A stretch of 64,000 nucleotides of DNA from Paracoccaceae bacterium (GCA_020425125.1 JAGQRV010000030.1:1-64000); one strand, 5' to 3'; shown: positions 1-10,788, numbered from the stretch's first letter. Notes: generated by a model not told the origin, from the sequence alone. Program-made: numbers and translations.

Positions 1-185
1 GGCCCCCGCTGCGGCGGCCCGCATGGCCGGGCCCCCTGCCCGCCGCCGCGCTCGCCGCATGAGCGCGCGCCCGACCCCAACCCGAACCGCAAAGGAGAGA
101 CCGACCCGAACAGTTCCCCCCAAGACCGGCCGCCTTGGCCGGATCCCGGACCCTCATGACAACCTGCACAGGAAAGGACATCGAA

Positions 186-554
186 ATGGAAAAATGCTTT
201 GATACGCTCGTCGCCGAGGCCAAGCGCATCGTTTCGGCCATCACGCCGGCCGAGGCCGCGGATCTGCATGGAACCGAAGGCGTCGTCTTCGTAGATCCGC
301 GGCCCCTGGCGGCGATCGCCGCCACGACGGGGCGCATCCCCGGCGCGCTGGCCGTGCCGCTGGACGCGATCCGCGCCGGCGAATTGCCTGCGGAATTCGC
401 GGATCGCAGCGTGCACGTCGTCGCCGCCTGCCAGGCCGGGCCGATGGGCGCATTGGCCGCCGCGGCGTTTGCCGCCCAAGGCTTCGCCCGGGTGACCTAC
501 GTCGCGGGCGGCACCCAGGCCTGGCTGGAGGCCGGCCGGCCCACCGAGCGCTGA
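186..554 (+). CDS. Rhodanese-domain protein (single domain)
   Basis: A 122-residue single-domain rhodanese. The start is taken at ATG 186 because GGAAAGGA (171-178) lies 7 bases upstream; the frame stays open back to 135 but has no good ribosome binding site there. Seen: an N-terminal helix leading into the rhodanese fold, a VVFVDPRP strand, a GRIPGALAVPLD segment (the usual G-x-I-x-G-A loop), and the active-site loop VAACQAGPMG with the cysteine that would carry persulfide, followed by the C-terminal VAGGTQAWLEAG typical of the family. Such proteins transfer sulfane sulfur; the acceptor cannot be told from context. It is convergent with a DUF992 gene and a hairpin separates the two. Confidence 0.85.
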   Translation: MEKCFDTLVAEAKRIVSAITPAEAADLHGTEGVVFVDPRPLAAIAATTGRIPGALAVPLDAIRAGELPAEFADRSVHVVAACQAGPMGALAAAAFAAQGFARVTYVAGGTQAWLEAGRPTER

Positions 555-576
555 CGCCCGCCCGGCACGGCCAGAG

Positions 577-605
577 GACGGGGATCCGCTTTGCGGGTCC
601 CTGTC
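577..605. terminator. Bidirectional hairpin terminator between convergent genes
   Basis: A 13-bp stem (577-589 against 593-605) with a TTT loop; two pairs are G-T wobbles. It sits between the stop of the rhodanese gene (554) and the end of the DUF992 gene (631), where a shared terminator is expected. No long T tract follows, as is common in GC-rich genomes. Confidence 0.6.
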
Positions 606-630
606 CGAGTTTCGGCGCGCGGGCGGCGCC

Positions 631-1110
631 TTATTTCAGCTCGAATGCCGAGATGTCGAGCGCCGCGCCGATGCCGGTCATGCCGTTGACGCTGAACGGC
701 TGCAGGCTGATCGTGTTGCCGCTGCCGCCGATGAGGATGTTGGCCGCAACGCCGCCGCCGATCTCGACCTGGCCGGTGCCGCCGACATAGGTGCCCTTCA
801 GCGCGTCCGGCGAGTCCAGTTCCCGCACCGGTGCGATCACGCCCCAGACCATGGTGTTGTCCTTGGTGATCGACAGGTTCACGCCGATCTCCTTGATCAC
901 GCCCTTGTAGTGCTGCGCGTCGCCGTGGTTCGGCTTGTACTCGCAGTCGAACTCTTCCTTGGTGTAGACGACCACGTTGTCGATGCCGGTCATGGAACAG
1001 GTCAGGACACCGACCTGGGTGCCGCCCTTTTCGGTCGCCGTATCGTCGGCGACAGCCATGGAGGCAACGAGGCCGGCCGCGATGGCGGCAGCCGCAGCAA
1101 GGGATTTCAT
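631..1110 (-). CDS. DUF992 family exported protein
   Basis: A 159-residue protein read from ATG 1110, with GGAGAGGAG about 9 bases upstream. Residues 1-21 form a signal peptide (MKSLAAAAAIAAGLVASMAVA). The mature part matches the DUF992 pattern: GTQVGVLTCSMTG near the start, a central KGVIKEIGVNLSITK, then MVWGVIAP, GTYVGGTGQVEIGGGVAANIL and LQPFSVNG. Two cysteines (in VLTCSM and FDCEY) could form a disulfide in the periplasm. DUF992 proteins are exported and common in alphaproteobacteria, with no assigned function. Confidence 0.85.
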   Translation of the reverse strand: MKSLAAAAAIAAGLVASMAVADDTATEKGGTQVGVLTCSMTGIDNVVVYTKEEFDCEYKPNHGDAQHYKGVIKEIGVNLSITKDNTMVWGVIAPVRELDSPDALKGTYVGGTGQVEIGGGVAANILIGGSGNTISLQPFSVNGMTGIGAALDISAFELK

Positions 1111-1384
1111 GTGACGGGGACTCCTCTCCGGAAATGCCGTATTTCTGAAACCGAAATAGGCGTTTGGCGATGATACCGGGTTCAGGAGGTACGCCGCGGA
1201 AGCCGGTCTGGCAATCCCGGACTTGCCTTCCGGCGCCATTCCGTTCGGCCGGGGCTACAAATTCCGCTGCGCGGCACCAGGCGGGCGGCGACTCGGATGC
1301 AGGCAGCACCCCCGCTCACCCCGATGGCGCCGTGATCGGCGCCGTCGGCCGTGCGGTGCGGAGACCGGGACCCGGGGCGCCGGT

Positions 1385-2020
1385 CTAGTCCGGACGCGGC
1401 GAGAACAGCAGCTTGACGTAGGAGCGCAACAGCATGACCTGCTGCGAGGTGATCAGCGGATCGTTCATGGCGCGCGCCATGACGATGCCGCCCTCGACGA
1501 TTCCGCTGACCATGTCCGCCAGATGATCGAGGTCGATGCCGTCGCGGGGCGGGTAGACCGCGGCGATCTCGTCGAACATCGCGCGGAACCGGTGCCGCCA
1601 GCCGAGCACCGCCCGGCGGTTGGCGGCGCGGACATCGGCATTGAACAGGCGGTCCTGGTAGGCCGCGGTCGCGACGATGCAGCCGGGATGGCCGCCGGGC
1701 ATGTCCTCGATCAGCTCGGCGAGGAACTTGAGCCCGATCAGCGCGGCCTGCAACGGATCGTCGGACAGCTCGCGGGCGCGGCCGAGAAGGCCGTCGAATA
1801 TCTCTTCCTCCACCGTGATGTGGCGTTCGATCAGCGCGCGGGCGAGCGCGTTCTTGTCCTTGAAGTGGTAGAAGAAGCCGCTCTTGGTGATCTCGGCGCT
1901 GGCGACGATCTCGTCGATCGAGGTCGCCTCGAAGCCCTTGGCCAGCACCGCATCCTGCGCCGTGTCCAGAATCCGCGCGCGCGTCTCCTCGCCCCGTGTC
2001 ATCATCGCCATAGCCGCCAT
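1385..2020 (-). CDS. TetR/AcrR family transcriptional regulator
   Basis: About 211 residues. The N-terminal helix-turn-helix is clear: ARILDTAQDAVLAKGFEATSIDEIVASAEITKSGFFYHFKDKNAL, the standard TetR DNA-binding stretch. The remaining ~150 residues are the helical ligand-binding and dimer domain; the ligand is unknown. Start is uncertain: ATG 2020 is the longest ATG form, while ATG 2002 (MTRGEETRAR) gives the more usual N-terminus length. The gene is divergent from the homocysteine methyltransferase-like gene at 2224. An inverted repeat at 2043-2063 between them is a candidate binding site, suggesting autoregulation and control of that neighbour (inference). Confidence 0.9.
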   Translation of the reverse strand: MAAMAMMTRGEETRARILDTAQDAVLAKGFEATSIDEIVASAEITKSGFFYHFKDKNALARALIERHITVEEEIFDGLLGRARELSDDPLQAALIGLKFLAELIEDMPGGHPGCIVATAAYQDRLFNADVRAANRRAVLGWRHRFRAMFDEIAAVYPPRDGIDLDHLADMVSGIVEGGIVMARAMNDPLITSQQVMLLRSYVKLLFSPRPD

Positions 2021-2042
2021 CCGCAAGAAACCGCACCGAAGG

Positions 2043-2063
2043 TACAGTACCGCCGGTACGGTA
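2043..2063. promoter_or_regulatory. Candidate TetR operator (inverted repeat)
   Basis: Two 10-base half sites, TACAGTACCG and CGGTACGGTA, around one central C at 2053; 9 of 10 pairs are complementary. It lies 23 bases upstream of the tetR start at 2020 (41 from ATG 2002) and 161 bases upstream of the divergent methyltransferase start. Length and symmetry suit a TetR dimer site. An AT-rich stretch around 2115-2135 could hold the methyltransferase promoter. Confidence 0.55.
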
Positions 2064-2223
2064 GTTCTACGCCAAGCCGGCGGCTGCGGGAAGCCCCGCG
2101 CCGTACCTCGCTGTTATAAAAGTATTTTATTTCATCGCCTCACTGCACCGCCAGTCGGCTGTTTCCCGCACGCGGGCCGGAGCAGACTTGCGGCATCGGA
2201 AATTTCAGACCGGAGACCCGAAT

Positions 2224-3171
2224 ATGACATCGATTGACGCCCTTCTCTCTGCCGACCGCCCGTTCCTGACCGATGGCGGCTTCGAGACCTCGCTGTTCTT
2301 CCTCGACGGCTTCGATGCGCCGGAATTCGCGGCCATCGTGCTGCTCGACGATCCCGCGGCGCGGCAGGCCATCGCGCGCTATTTCGACCGCTTCCTGGCC
2401 ACCGCAGCGCGCGCAGGGACCGGTTTCGTGCTCGATACCGGGTCCTGGCGCGGCTGCACCGAATGGGCCGGCAAGCTTGGCCGCAGTGCCGACGACCTGA
2501 TCCGGCTGAACCGGGACTCGGTCGCGCTGGCCAGGGAAATCCGTGCAGGCTGGACCGACCGCGTCGCGCCGATCCTGATCAATGGCGTCGTCGGGCCGGC
2601 GGGCGACGCCTATGCGCCCGACACCGAGCTTGATGCCGCCACCGCGGAGCGGCTCCATACGCCGCAGATCCGGGTCTTCGCCGAGGAAGGTGTCGATCTG
2701 GTCTCTGCCATCACCATGACCCATGTCGGCGAGGCCGTGGGCATCGCCCGGGCCGCGCAGGCCGCGGGGCTGCCGGTGGTCATCTCGTTCACTGTCGAGA
2801 CGGACGGCCGCCTGCCGACCGGCGAGACGCTGGGCGCCGCGATCCGGGCCACCGACGCCGCGACGGACTCGGCGCCGCTCTACTACATGGTGAACTGCGC
2901 CCATCCCGACCATTTCCGCGACGCCTTCCTGGCGCGGGAGGACTGGGTGGCGCGCATCGGCGGCCTCCGGGCGAACGCGTCGCGGCTGTCGCATGCCGAA
3001 CTCGACGCGGCGGAGGAACTGGACGACGGCGATCCCGAGGAGTTCGGGCGGCTGCACGCGGAGCTGGCCCGCTACGTCCCGAACCTGCGCGTGGTGGGCG
3101 GCTGCTGCGGCACCGACCACCGGCATGTGGGATGCGTGTCGCACCACCTGCACGCGCCTGCCGCGGTCTGA
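2224..3171 (+). CDS. Homocysteine S-methyltransferase family protein
   Basis: 315 residues from ATG 2224 (GGAGA 7 bases upstream). The fold is the zinc-dependent methyltransferase barrel of the MmuM/BHMT type: FLTDGGFETSLFF at the N-terminus, then three candidate zinc cysteines, one in VNCAHP and the pair in GGCCGTDHRH near the end. Known members move a methyl group from S-methylmethionine, betaine or similar donors to homocysteine. The actual donor and acceptor are not decidable from sequence. It is divergent from a TetR gene that probably controls it. A strong hairpin follows at 3221-3247. Confidence 0.85.
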   Translation: MTSIDALLSADRPFLTDGGFETSLFFLDGFDAPEFAAIVLLDDPAARQAIARYFDRFLATAARAGTGFVLDTGSWRGCTEWAGKLGRSADDLIRLNRDSVALAREIRAGWTDRVAPILINGVVGPAGDAYAPDTELDAATAERLHTPQIRVFAEEGVDLVSAITMTHVGEAVGIARAAQAAGLPVVISFTVETDGRLPTGETLGAAIRATDAATDSAPLYYMVNCAHPDHFRDAFLAREDWVARIGGLRANASRLSHAELDAAEELDDGDPEEFGRLHAELARYVPNLRVVGGCCGTDHRHVGCVSHHLHAPAAV

Positions 3172-3220
3172 ACGCCGCGCGCCGCACCGGCAGTTACCGG
3201 GCGGCGCCGCCGCAAGATGA

Positions 3221-3247
3221 GAAGGGGCCCGCATGGCGGACCCCTTC
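3221..3247. terminator. Bidirectional hairpin terminator
   Basis: GAAGGGG (3221-3227) pairs with CCCCTTC (3241-3247); after one C/A mismatch, CCGC pairs with GCGG around an ATG loop. It is placed between two convergent genes (ends 3171 and 3271), so it probably stops transcription from both sides. Confidence 0.75.
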
Positions 3248-3270
3248 GAGACGCCTCGATCCCTTGCGGA

Positions 3271-4794
<1,524 letters not shown>

Positions 4795-5150
4795 GAGGTA
4801 TCCTCCTGTTTCCCGGCTCCTCCGTCCGGATCGAGGACAAGGTAGGAAGTTGTGAGGCCGCGGTCATTTCGACCTTGGTGCTATATCGGGTGCAAATGTC
4901 CGGTGTCCCCCGCCGCATTCGCTGCAAAAGGCGGCCCGCTCCCGTCGCTGGTGCCGTCCCGGTGGGGGACGAACCGCCGCCCCGCGCGGGGTGCGAATCA
5001 CCGCGGCACGCTCCACCGTCCAGGGCTGCATGGTCGGCCGGAGGAACTCGGGATGCCGGAGCCGGGCGCCCTGCCCCGGTCCGGGTCACGCCGCGACTTG
5101 CTGTCGGTGAGCGCAGAACGGCCGTGCGTGGTTGCCGGGTTGCCGGCGTT
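4795..5150. other. Intergenic region upstream of the aldehyde dehydrogenase
   Basis: 356 bases with no supportable gene. It must carry the aldehyde dehydrogenase promoter, reading leftward, and the 3' flank of the large fusion gene that ends at 5151. No clear inverted repeat, riboswitch or small ORF with a ribosome binding site was found. A short less GC-rich patch lies around 4865-4905. Confidence 0.5.
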
Positions 5151-8100
5151 TCAGCGGGTGACGTAGACCTTGCCTTCGGCGACGCGGCGTTCGATCGCCT
5201 CCTTGGTGGTGTCGTTCGCCCAGGTGGATTTCTCCTTCTCGGCGGCGGTGTGCTCGCAGAGACCCGGAATGACCACGCTGACGCGGTTCTGCCGCATCAG
5301 GCAGTTGGGCGATTCCTTCCACTGCCAGAGGTCGAAATGGCTGCCGCGGACCGGGCCGGGATTGCCGCGGCGCTGGCCGTCGGGGAACCACCAGGTGAGC
5401 TTGCCGATGGATTGCAGCAGTTTCGGCCGCGCCATGAAGTTCTTGCCGTCGATCGAGTCGCTCAGGAGATAGGTCCGGCCGCCATGGGTGATTTCCTCGA
5501 AGCCCTTGTGGACGTCGGAATGGTAGCCGGAGACGAAGCCGAGCCGCCCCGGATTGACCATCTCGGCGGCTTCGACCATCTCGCCGAAATAGCTGTCGGG
5601 CCGCTGGATCAGGCAGTCGTCCTGCAGATAGCAGATGAAATCGGGGCGGATCTCGGAGCGGGCGATGGTGGCGCGGCTGCGGTCCAGGATGCCGTTCCAG
5701 TGGTAGGGCAGCCCCATCTGGTTGCGGGTCCAGCCGACCTCGTCGATCTGCTCGGCGAAACGCTGCAGCACGCGGTCGGTGTCGGGGTCGAGACTGTCGA
5801 CGGCGAGGAACAGCCGGTGGCTGAAGGCCGACGCCTCGATCGCCGCGACGAGATGTTCCAGCGTCGGCTCCAGCAGGTCGGCCCGGCGCGAGGTGGTGAG
5901 GTAGACGTCGATGTGTTCGCAGGGACGGTAACAGTCGAAGCGCGGCTGGGCGAAGATGTCGCGCAGTTCGGGCTTGCGGGCGACCGCCTCGCCCTCGGCG
6001 GTGGTGGCCGAGGGGACCTCGGCGATGACCCCGCTGCTCAGCAGCACGCTTTCGACCAGATCCTCCAGATCGGTCTGGCGCTTGTGCAGGCTGTCTTCCA
6101 TCGCGATGATCGTCTGCCGCCGGCGGCGGACCCCGTCGCGGTCGAGCCGGGATAGGAAGGCCGCGATCGACGGGGTGTCGGTGACGTAGTTCGGCGCCAG
6201 TTCCTTGTAGCCGGATTCGAAGCAGGCGATGCGGTAGCCGTTCTCCTCGCTCACAACGTCCTTCATCGGATAGCCGTCAAGGACCGCGGGCACGACGCCC
6301 TTGGCGAAGGATTCGATGATCGAGAGGCCGTTGCCCTCGGTTTCGTTCGGGATGAGGTTGACGTCGGCCTTCTCGTAGAGCGCCTCGACCTCGGCGGCGG
6401 GGACCGAACGGTCGATGACGGTGTCGACATTCGGACGTGCGGCGAGCTGCGCCTTCACCGACTCGGGCAGGGGATTGCGGAACTTGAGGTCGAAGACCAG
6501 GTCGGTCCGGTCGCAGGCCAGGATCGCCTCGACCGTGGCGAAGGGGCTCTTGCGCGACTTCCCGTCGTAATCGTTGCCCACGTAGAGCACGCGGATCGGC
6601 GCGTCGGAGGCCGGGTCGTCAAGCTGCTTCGGCCTGTTCGGGGCGATCGCGGTCGAGACCGGCCAGGGAAGCTGCACCGTCTTGGCGTTGGCGAAGGTCA
6701 TCGCCAGCTCGTCGAAGCGGTGCTTGACCGGACAGAGCACGATGTCGGCATGGACCCGCGCCTTCGCCACCGCCTCGGCCTTGAGCCAGTCGAGGTTGAC
6801 GTAGAAGACCTGCAGCGCCTCCTCGAAGCCGTTTTCGAACGGCACGTAGCGCTCCATGTAGAACACCGCCTTGGGCCGGTTGATCCGGTTGAAGTCGATC
6901 CAGTGCCGGCACTCGGGATGGTCGATCTTGGGCGGCACATGGTAGCAGATGTCGTAGGCCACTCCGAGCCGGCGCAGGATCGCGGTGAGCTGCACGAGCT
7001 GGGTGGTCAGGCCGGCAACGGCGATCGGGCACCAGATCAGCACCGGCGCCGATTTCGCGGCCTGGGTGACCGGGGCCTGCTTGCGGCTGTCGGGAGCCTT
7101 CGGGACGGCAAGCGGCGCCGGCATCGGCGGCGGCGCCTCGGCGGCGATCTCGTCCCGGATCCGCTGAGCCGGCGAGGCCAGCTTCTTCTTCTGTTCGCGG
7201 CGCCACCAGCCATAGATGAAGAGCGGCAGCGAGAGCGGCAGCAGCAGCAGGAAGATCGGCAGGCCGAGCCAGAGCCGCTGCTTGCGGAGCCGCCGGATCT
7301 TGTGCGCGGACTTGGCCAGCGCGCGGTTCCGCTCGTTGAGCTGGATCTCCGACTGGGCGGCGCGCGCCGTTGCGGAACTGGCCTGTTCCTTGAGCTCGGC
7401 GATGCGCTTGGCGCCTTGCGCGTTCTTCTTTTCGAGCGCGCGGGATTTCTCGTCGAGGATGTCCGCCGTCCGGCGGGCCTCGTCCAGGGCGCGGCCGCTT
7501 GCCTTGGCCTGCTCCTCGGCGTCGGCGGCGCGGGTTTCGCTGGCCGCGGCGCGCTCGGCGGCCTCGGCCGCGGCGCGCCGGGACTGGTCCAGCCTGTCCT
7601 CGGCAGCGGCCAGGCTGGCGGCGACCGTGTCCTTCTCGCGCTGCGCGCGGGTCAGCTCGTCTCCGGCCTTGAGGCCCGCACCCACCAGCGCATGGAGCGC
7701 CTGGCTGCGCAGTTCGGCGAGCCCGGCGGGATCGACGGTGAAGACATCCTGGACCGCAAGCGGTCCTGCGGCAGCCGCACCGTCCCCCTGCCCTTCGGCC
7801 ACCACCGCGCGGGCAAGGTCGTAATCGTAGCTGTGGAAGCCGAACTTCTCGTCATCGGCGAGCCAGACCATGTCGGCGGCATTGGCCCGGATCACCTGCT
7901 CGCGTGCCCAGGGCTGGAGCACCGGCTTCGCCGCCGCATCGGGCAGCGCGACGGCCGAGAGCGTCTCGATCAGCCGGCTGTTCTCGGGGTTGCCCGAGAT
8001 CCGCGCATCGCCCCAGACCGACCGGTTGAACTCCTGCAGAAGTGCCATCGCCTCGGCCGGGAGCGACAGGTTCTCGGTCCTCCGCTCCAGATCCGGCAGG

Positions 8101-8717
8101 GTCGCGCCGCCGCCGGTCACGACGTCCAGAAGATCGGTGACGACATCGCCGCCGGTCAGCCGGTCGCGCGCGAAGGCGCGCAGCTGCAGGCGGTCGCCGA
8201 ATGCGGCCCGCAGGGCGCCGACCCGCGCGCGGTAGCGCAGACCGGCGCCGGGATCGGGCAGGTTGGCGCCGAATTTCAGCACCTGCTGGCTGGAGGAGAC
8301 GTAGTATTCCACCGGGTCACGCAGGTAGAGAACCGCGCGCAGATCTTCGGCCAGGGGCGCAAGGCGGGCGACCAGACGGTCGAGCGATGCCGGCCGGAGG
8401 CTGTAGATGTATTCGCTCGACAGGAGCAGGGTCTCAGCCTGGCTTCCGGCGATCTCGGCGGCCAGTTTCTGCCACAGGTCCTCTGCCGCGGCCTTCGATT
8501 TCTCGACGCCCTCGGCGTCGCCGCGGCCGAACGCCTCGGTGATCTCGTCGTCGTCGGTCAGCGACAGAAGCAGCGGTGTGTGATCGGCGCGCCCCCCGAG
8601 AACGGGGTAAAGGATCCCTGCCTGCTCCAGTTCGGCTCGTGCGTTGGCAAGGGTCTGCTGGATGCTGGTGGAACCGGTCTTGTCGCTACCGCAGTGAATG
8701 TACAGCGCCCTGAGCAT
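5151..8717 (-). CDS. Sulfotransferase-like / coiled-coil / TM / glycosyltransferase fusion
   Basis: 1188 residues from ATG 8717 with AAGGATT upstream. Domains in order: a sulfotransferase-like domain (about 1-335) with a PAPS-loop-like HCGSDKTGST at 8-17, LLLSSE at 97-102 and YLRDP at 131-135; an alanine-rich coiled coil (about 355-470); one membrane helix (482-503) bounded by basic residues; a GT-B-like glycosyltransferase domain (about 556-890) with NETEGNGLSIIESFAKG near 791; and a GT-A-like domain (about 935-1188) with an acidic LQDDC motif at 1031-1035 as candidate metal site. The first domain is clearly related to the stand-alone protein at 58802-59938. The divergent neighbour is an ABC exporter. 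A role in decorating an exported polysaccharide or lipid-linked glycan is inference. Confidence 0.8.
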   Translation of the reverse strand: MLRALYIHCGSDKTGSTSIQQTLANARAELEQAGILYPVLGGRADHTPLLLSLTDDDEITEAFGRGDAEGVEKSKAAAEDLWQKLAAEIAGSQAETLLLSSEYIYSLRPASLDRLVARLAPLAEDLRAVLYLRDPVEYYVSSSQQVLKFGANLPDPGAGLRYRARVGALRAAFGDRLQLRAFARDRLTGGDVVTDLLDVVTGGGATLPDLERRTENLSLPAEAMALLQEFNRSVWGDARISGNPENSRLIETLSAVALPDAAAKPVLQPWAREQVIRANAADMVWLADDEKFGFHSYDYDLARAVVAEGQGDGAAAAGPLAVQDVFTVDPAGLAELRSQALHALVGAGLKAGDELTRAQREKDTVAASLAAAEDRLDQSRRAAAEAAERAAASETRAADAEEQAKASGRALDEARRTADILDEKSRALEKKNAQGAKRIAELKEQASSATARAAQSEIQLNERNRALAKSAHKIRRLRKQRLWLGLPIFLLLLPLSLPLFIYGWWRREQKKKLASPAQRIRDEIAAEAPPPMPAPLAVPKAPDSRKQAPVTQAAKSAPVLIWCPIAVAGLTTQLVQLTAILRRLGVAYDICYHVPPKIDHPECRHWIDFNRINRPKAVFYMERYVPFENGFEEALQVFYVNLDWLKAEAVAKARVHADIVLCPVKHRFDELAMTFANAKTVQLPWPVSTAIAPNRPKQLDDPASDAPIRVLYVGNDYDGKSRKSPFATVEAILACDRTDLVFDLKFRNPLPESVKAQLAARPNVDTVIDRSVPAAEVEALYEKADVNLIPNETEGNGLSIIESFAKGVVPAVLDGYPMKDVVSEENGYRIACFESGYKELAPNYVTDTPSIAAFLSRLDRDGVRRRRQTIIAMEDSLHKRQTDLEDLVESVLLSSGVIAEVPSATTAEGEAVARKPELRDIFAQPRFDCYRPCEHIDVYLTTSRRADLLEPTLEHLVAAIEASAFSHRLFLAVDSLDPDTDRVLQRFAEQIDEVGWTRNQMGLPYHWNGILDRSRATIARSEIRPDFICYLQDDCLIQRPDSYFGEMVEAAEMVNPGRLGFVSGYHSDVHKGFEEITHGGRTYLLSDSIDGKNFMARPKLLQSIGKLTWWFPDGQRRGNPGPVRGSHFDLWQWKESPNCLMRQNRVSVVIPGLCEHTAAEKEKSTWANDTTKEAIERRVAEGKVYVTR

Positions 8718-8994
8718 GAAATCCTTCTGTCTGGACTAACTTCTGGTAACAGCCGCCCTCCGGGCGTTCAAGCGCGTTCGGGCCCGCCGCAGGCGCGGTG
8801 ACCTTCCTGCCGCGGCGCCGGACGCGGCCGGGCGTCGCCACACGTCATGGTAGAAAGTGGTCCGGCAGAGAGACCAGGCCCGGCAGGACGACCGCGGCGG
8901 CGGGCGCAGACTTCGTGCAACGGCGCGCGCGCCGGACAGGGGGGCGTCGCGGTTCTCTCTCGACATCGCATCGCCCGGATGAGACACAACCGGC

Positions 8995-10788
8995 ATGTTC
9001 AAGGACTTGATCCCGTTCCGCCGCGACAGAACCCGGCATCCGCTGTTCACCGCGGAGGACCGCGAGAACATCATGTGGTTCTGGAACGGCTACCTGAAGA
9101 AGCGGACCATCTGGCTGGTTGCCGTTCTGGGCCTGATCTTCCTGCAGGGCATCGCCTACCAGCAGTTCCTGTCGCTGACCGAGAAGGGCCTGAGGGTCAT
9201 CTTCGACAATGGCGCGGTGACCGACCTGATCCGGGTGTGCGCCATCGTCTTCGGGCTGTTCGCGTTGCGGGGCACCGCGTCCTATGTGGTGCCGCGGCTG
9301 TCGACCTGGCTGGCCTCGGGCGCGGTCATGGAGATGCGGCGGGACATGATCGACCATCTGATGACGTTCGATCTGGCGCATTTCGAGATGACGCCGCCGG
9401 GCGACTACATCCTGAAGCTGGTGCAGCAGGCGCAGACCCTGAGCCAGTTCGTGGGCCAGGCGACGATTTCGGCGGTGCGGGATTTCTTCACCGTGATCAT
9501 CGTGTCGGGCTACCTGATCTACAAGGCGCCGTTCCTGTTCTTCACCGCGCTGATCGTCGCCCCGGTGATCCTGTTCGTCCTGCAGCGCACCTCGAACGGC
9601 ATCAAGGAAGTGCAGCGCAAGTCGGAAAGCGCGCTCGGCGGGTACATGAATGCGCTGGAAGAAACCCTGAGCGGGATGCGCACGGTGAAGATCTCGAACC
9701 AGGAACGGTTCGAGCGCGAACGTCTGACCGTCTCCACCGAGAAGATCCACGATCTGCAGATCCGCCTTCAGGCGGCGCAGGCGATCGTGCTGCCGGCGAT
9801 CGACCTCGCCTCGGCCTTCGCCTATTCGCTGGTGATCGGGGTCGGCGGCTACATGGCGATCGCCTCGGAGCACCGGATCGACGGCGCCACGATCATCACC
9901 TTCCTGATCGGCCTGGTGATGGTGTTCGATCCGCTGCGCAACCTCGCGCGGTTCTTCACCACCCTGCAGTCGCGGCTGGTGATCCTGCGGTCGGTCAACC
10001 GGCTGCTGAACATCCGGCCGACGATCACCGACGCGCCGGGCGCGGTCGCCGAGTTCGATACCAAGGGCGACATCCGCTTCGAGGACGTGACCTTCTCCTA
10101 TGCCGCCGATACCGAGCTGTTCCAGAACCTGTCGATGCATTTCACCGGCGGGCACCGCACCGCCATCGTCGGCGCCACCGGATCGGGCAAGACCACGGTG
10201 CTGTCGCTGCTCGGCCGGCTCTACGAGGTCGAGGCGGGACAGATCACCATCGGCGGGACCAATATCCGCGACATCCAGGTCAACGCGCTGCGCCAGTCCT
10301 TCTCGGTGGTGGCGCAGGACATCGTCATCTTCAACGCCTCGATCTTCGAGAACATCCGCTACGTGCGCCCCGACGCCACCGACGCGGAGATCTGGGAAGC
10401 GGCAGAGAATGCCGAGATCGCCGATCTGATGCGGGCGCGGGGCGAGGCCAAGGTCGGCCCCAAGGGGGCGCAGCTGTCGGGCGGCCAGAAGCAGCGCATC
10501 GCGATCGCCCGCGCCTTCCTGCGCTCGGCGCCGATCCTGCTGCTGGACGAGGCGACCTCCGCCCTCGACCAGCGCACCGAGGAAAAGGTGAAGCGGGCGC
10601 TGAAGCGGCTGTCCGAAGGCAAGACCACGCTGATCGTCGCGCACCGGCTGTCCGCCATCGTGGATGTGGACCGGATCTACGTGCTCGACGCCGGCCGCGT
10701 GGTCGAGACCGGCTCCCACGACGAGCTTCTGCAGCAGCAGGGGCTCTATGCCGGGATGTACACGACCCAGAAGAGCGAATACCTCTGA
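8995..10788 (+). CDS. ABC exporter, fused membrane and ATPase domains
   Basis: 597 residues, a half-transporter of the MsbA/LapB-like exporter type. About six membrane helices occupy residues 35-320; the ATPase domain follows with Walker A GATGSGKTT, a Q-loop VVAQD, signature LSGGQKQR and Walker B ILLLDEATSALD, then an H-loop VAHRLS. It would act as a homodimer in the inner membrane and push a lipid, glycan or peptide outward. It starts 277 bases from the divergent 1188-residue glycosyltransferase fusion, so the exported substrate may be a product of that enzyme (inference from context only). Confidence 0.9.
   Translation: MFKDLIPFRRDRTRHPLFTAEDRENIMWFWNGYLKKRTIWLVAVLGLIFLQGIAYQQFLSLTEKGLRVIFDNGAVTDLIRVCAIVFGLFALRGTASYVVPRLSTWLASGAVMEMRRDMIDHLMTFDLAHFEMTPPGDYILKLVQQAQTLSQFVGQATISAVRDFFTVIIVSGYLIYKAPFLFFTALIVAPVILFVLQRTSNGIKEVQRKSESALGGYMNALEETLSGMRTVKISNQERFERERLTVSTEKIHDLQIRLQAAQAIVLPAIDLASAFAYSLVIGVGGYMAIASEHRIDGATIITFLIGLVMVFDPLRNLARFFTTLQSRLVILRSVNRLLNIRPTITDAPGAVAEFDTKGDIRFEDVTFSYAADTELFQNLSMHFTGGHRTAIVGATGSGKTTVLSLLGRLYEVEAGQITIGGTNIRDIQVNALRQSFSVVAQDIVIFNASIFENIRYVRPDATDAEIWEAAENAEIADLMRARGEAKVGPKGAQLSGGQKQRIAIARAFLRSAPILLLDEATSALDQRTEEKVKRALKRLSEGKTTLIVAHRLSAIVDVDRIYVLDAGRVVETGSHDELLQQQGLYAGMYTTQKSEYL

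Noticed and set aside
3-62. Possible tail of an upstream plus-strand gene ending at TGA 60-62
   Set aside because: Only 20 codons of Pro/Ala/Arg-rich sequence are visible, indistinguishable from random GC-rich DNA.
6720-8801. 693-codon open frame opposite the 1188-residue fusion
   Set aside because: Low-complexity antisense frame with no ribosome binding site or motif; the minus-strand protein has clear domains.
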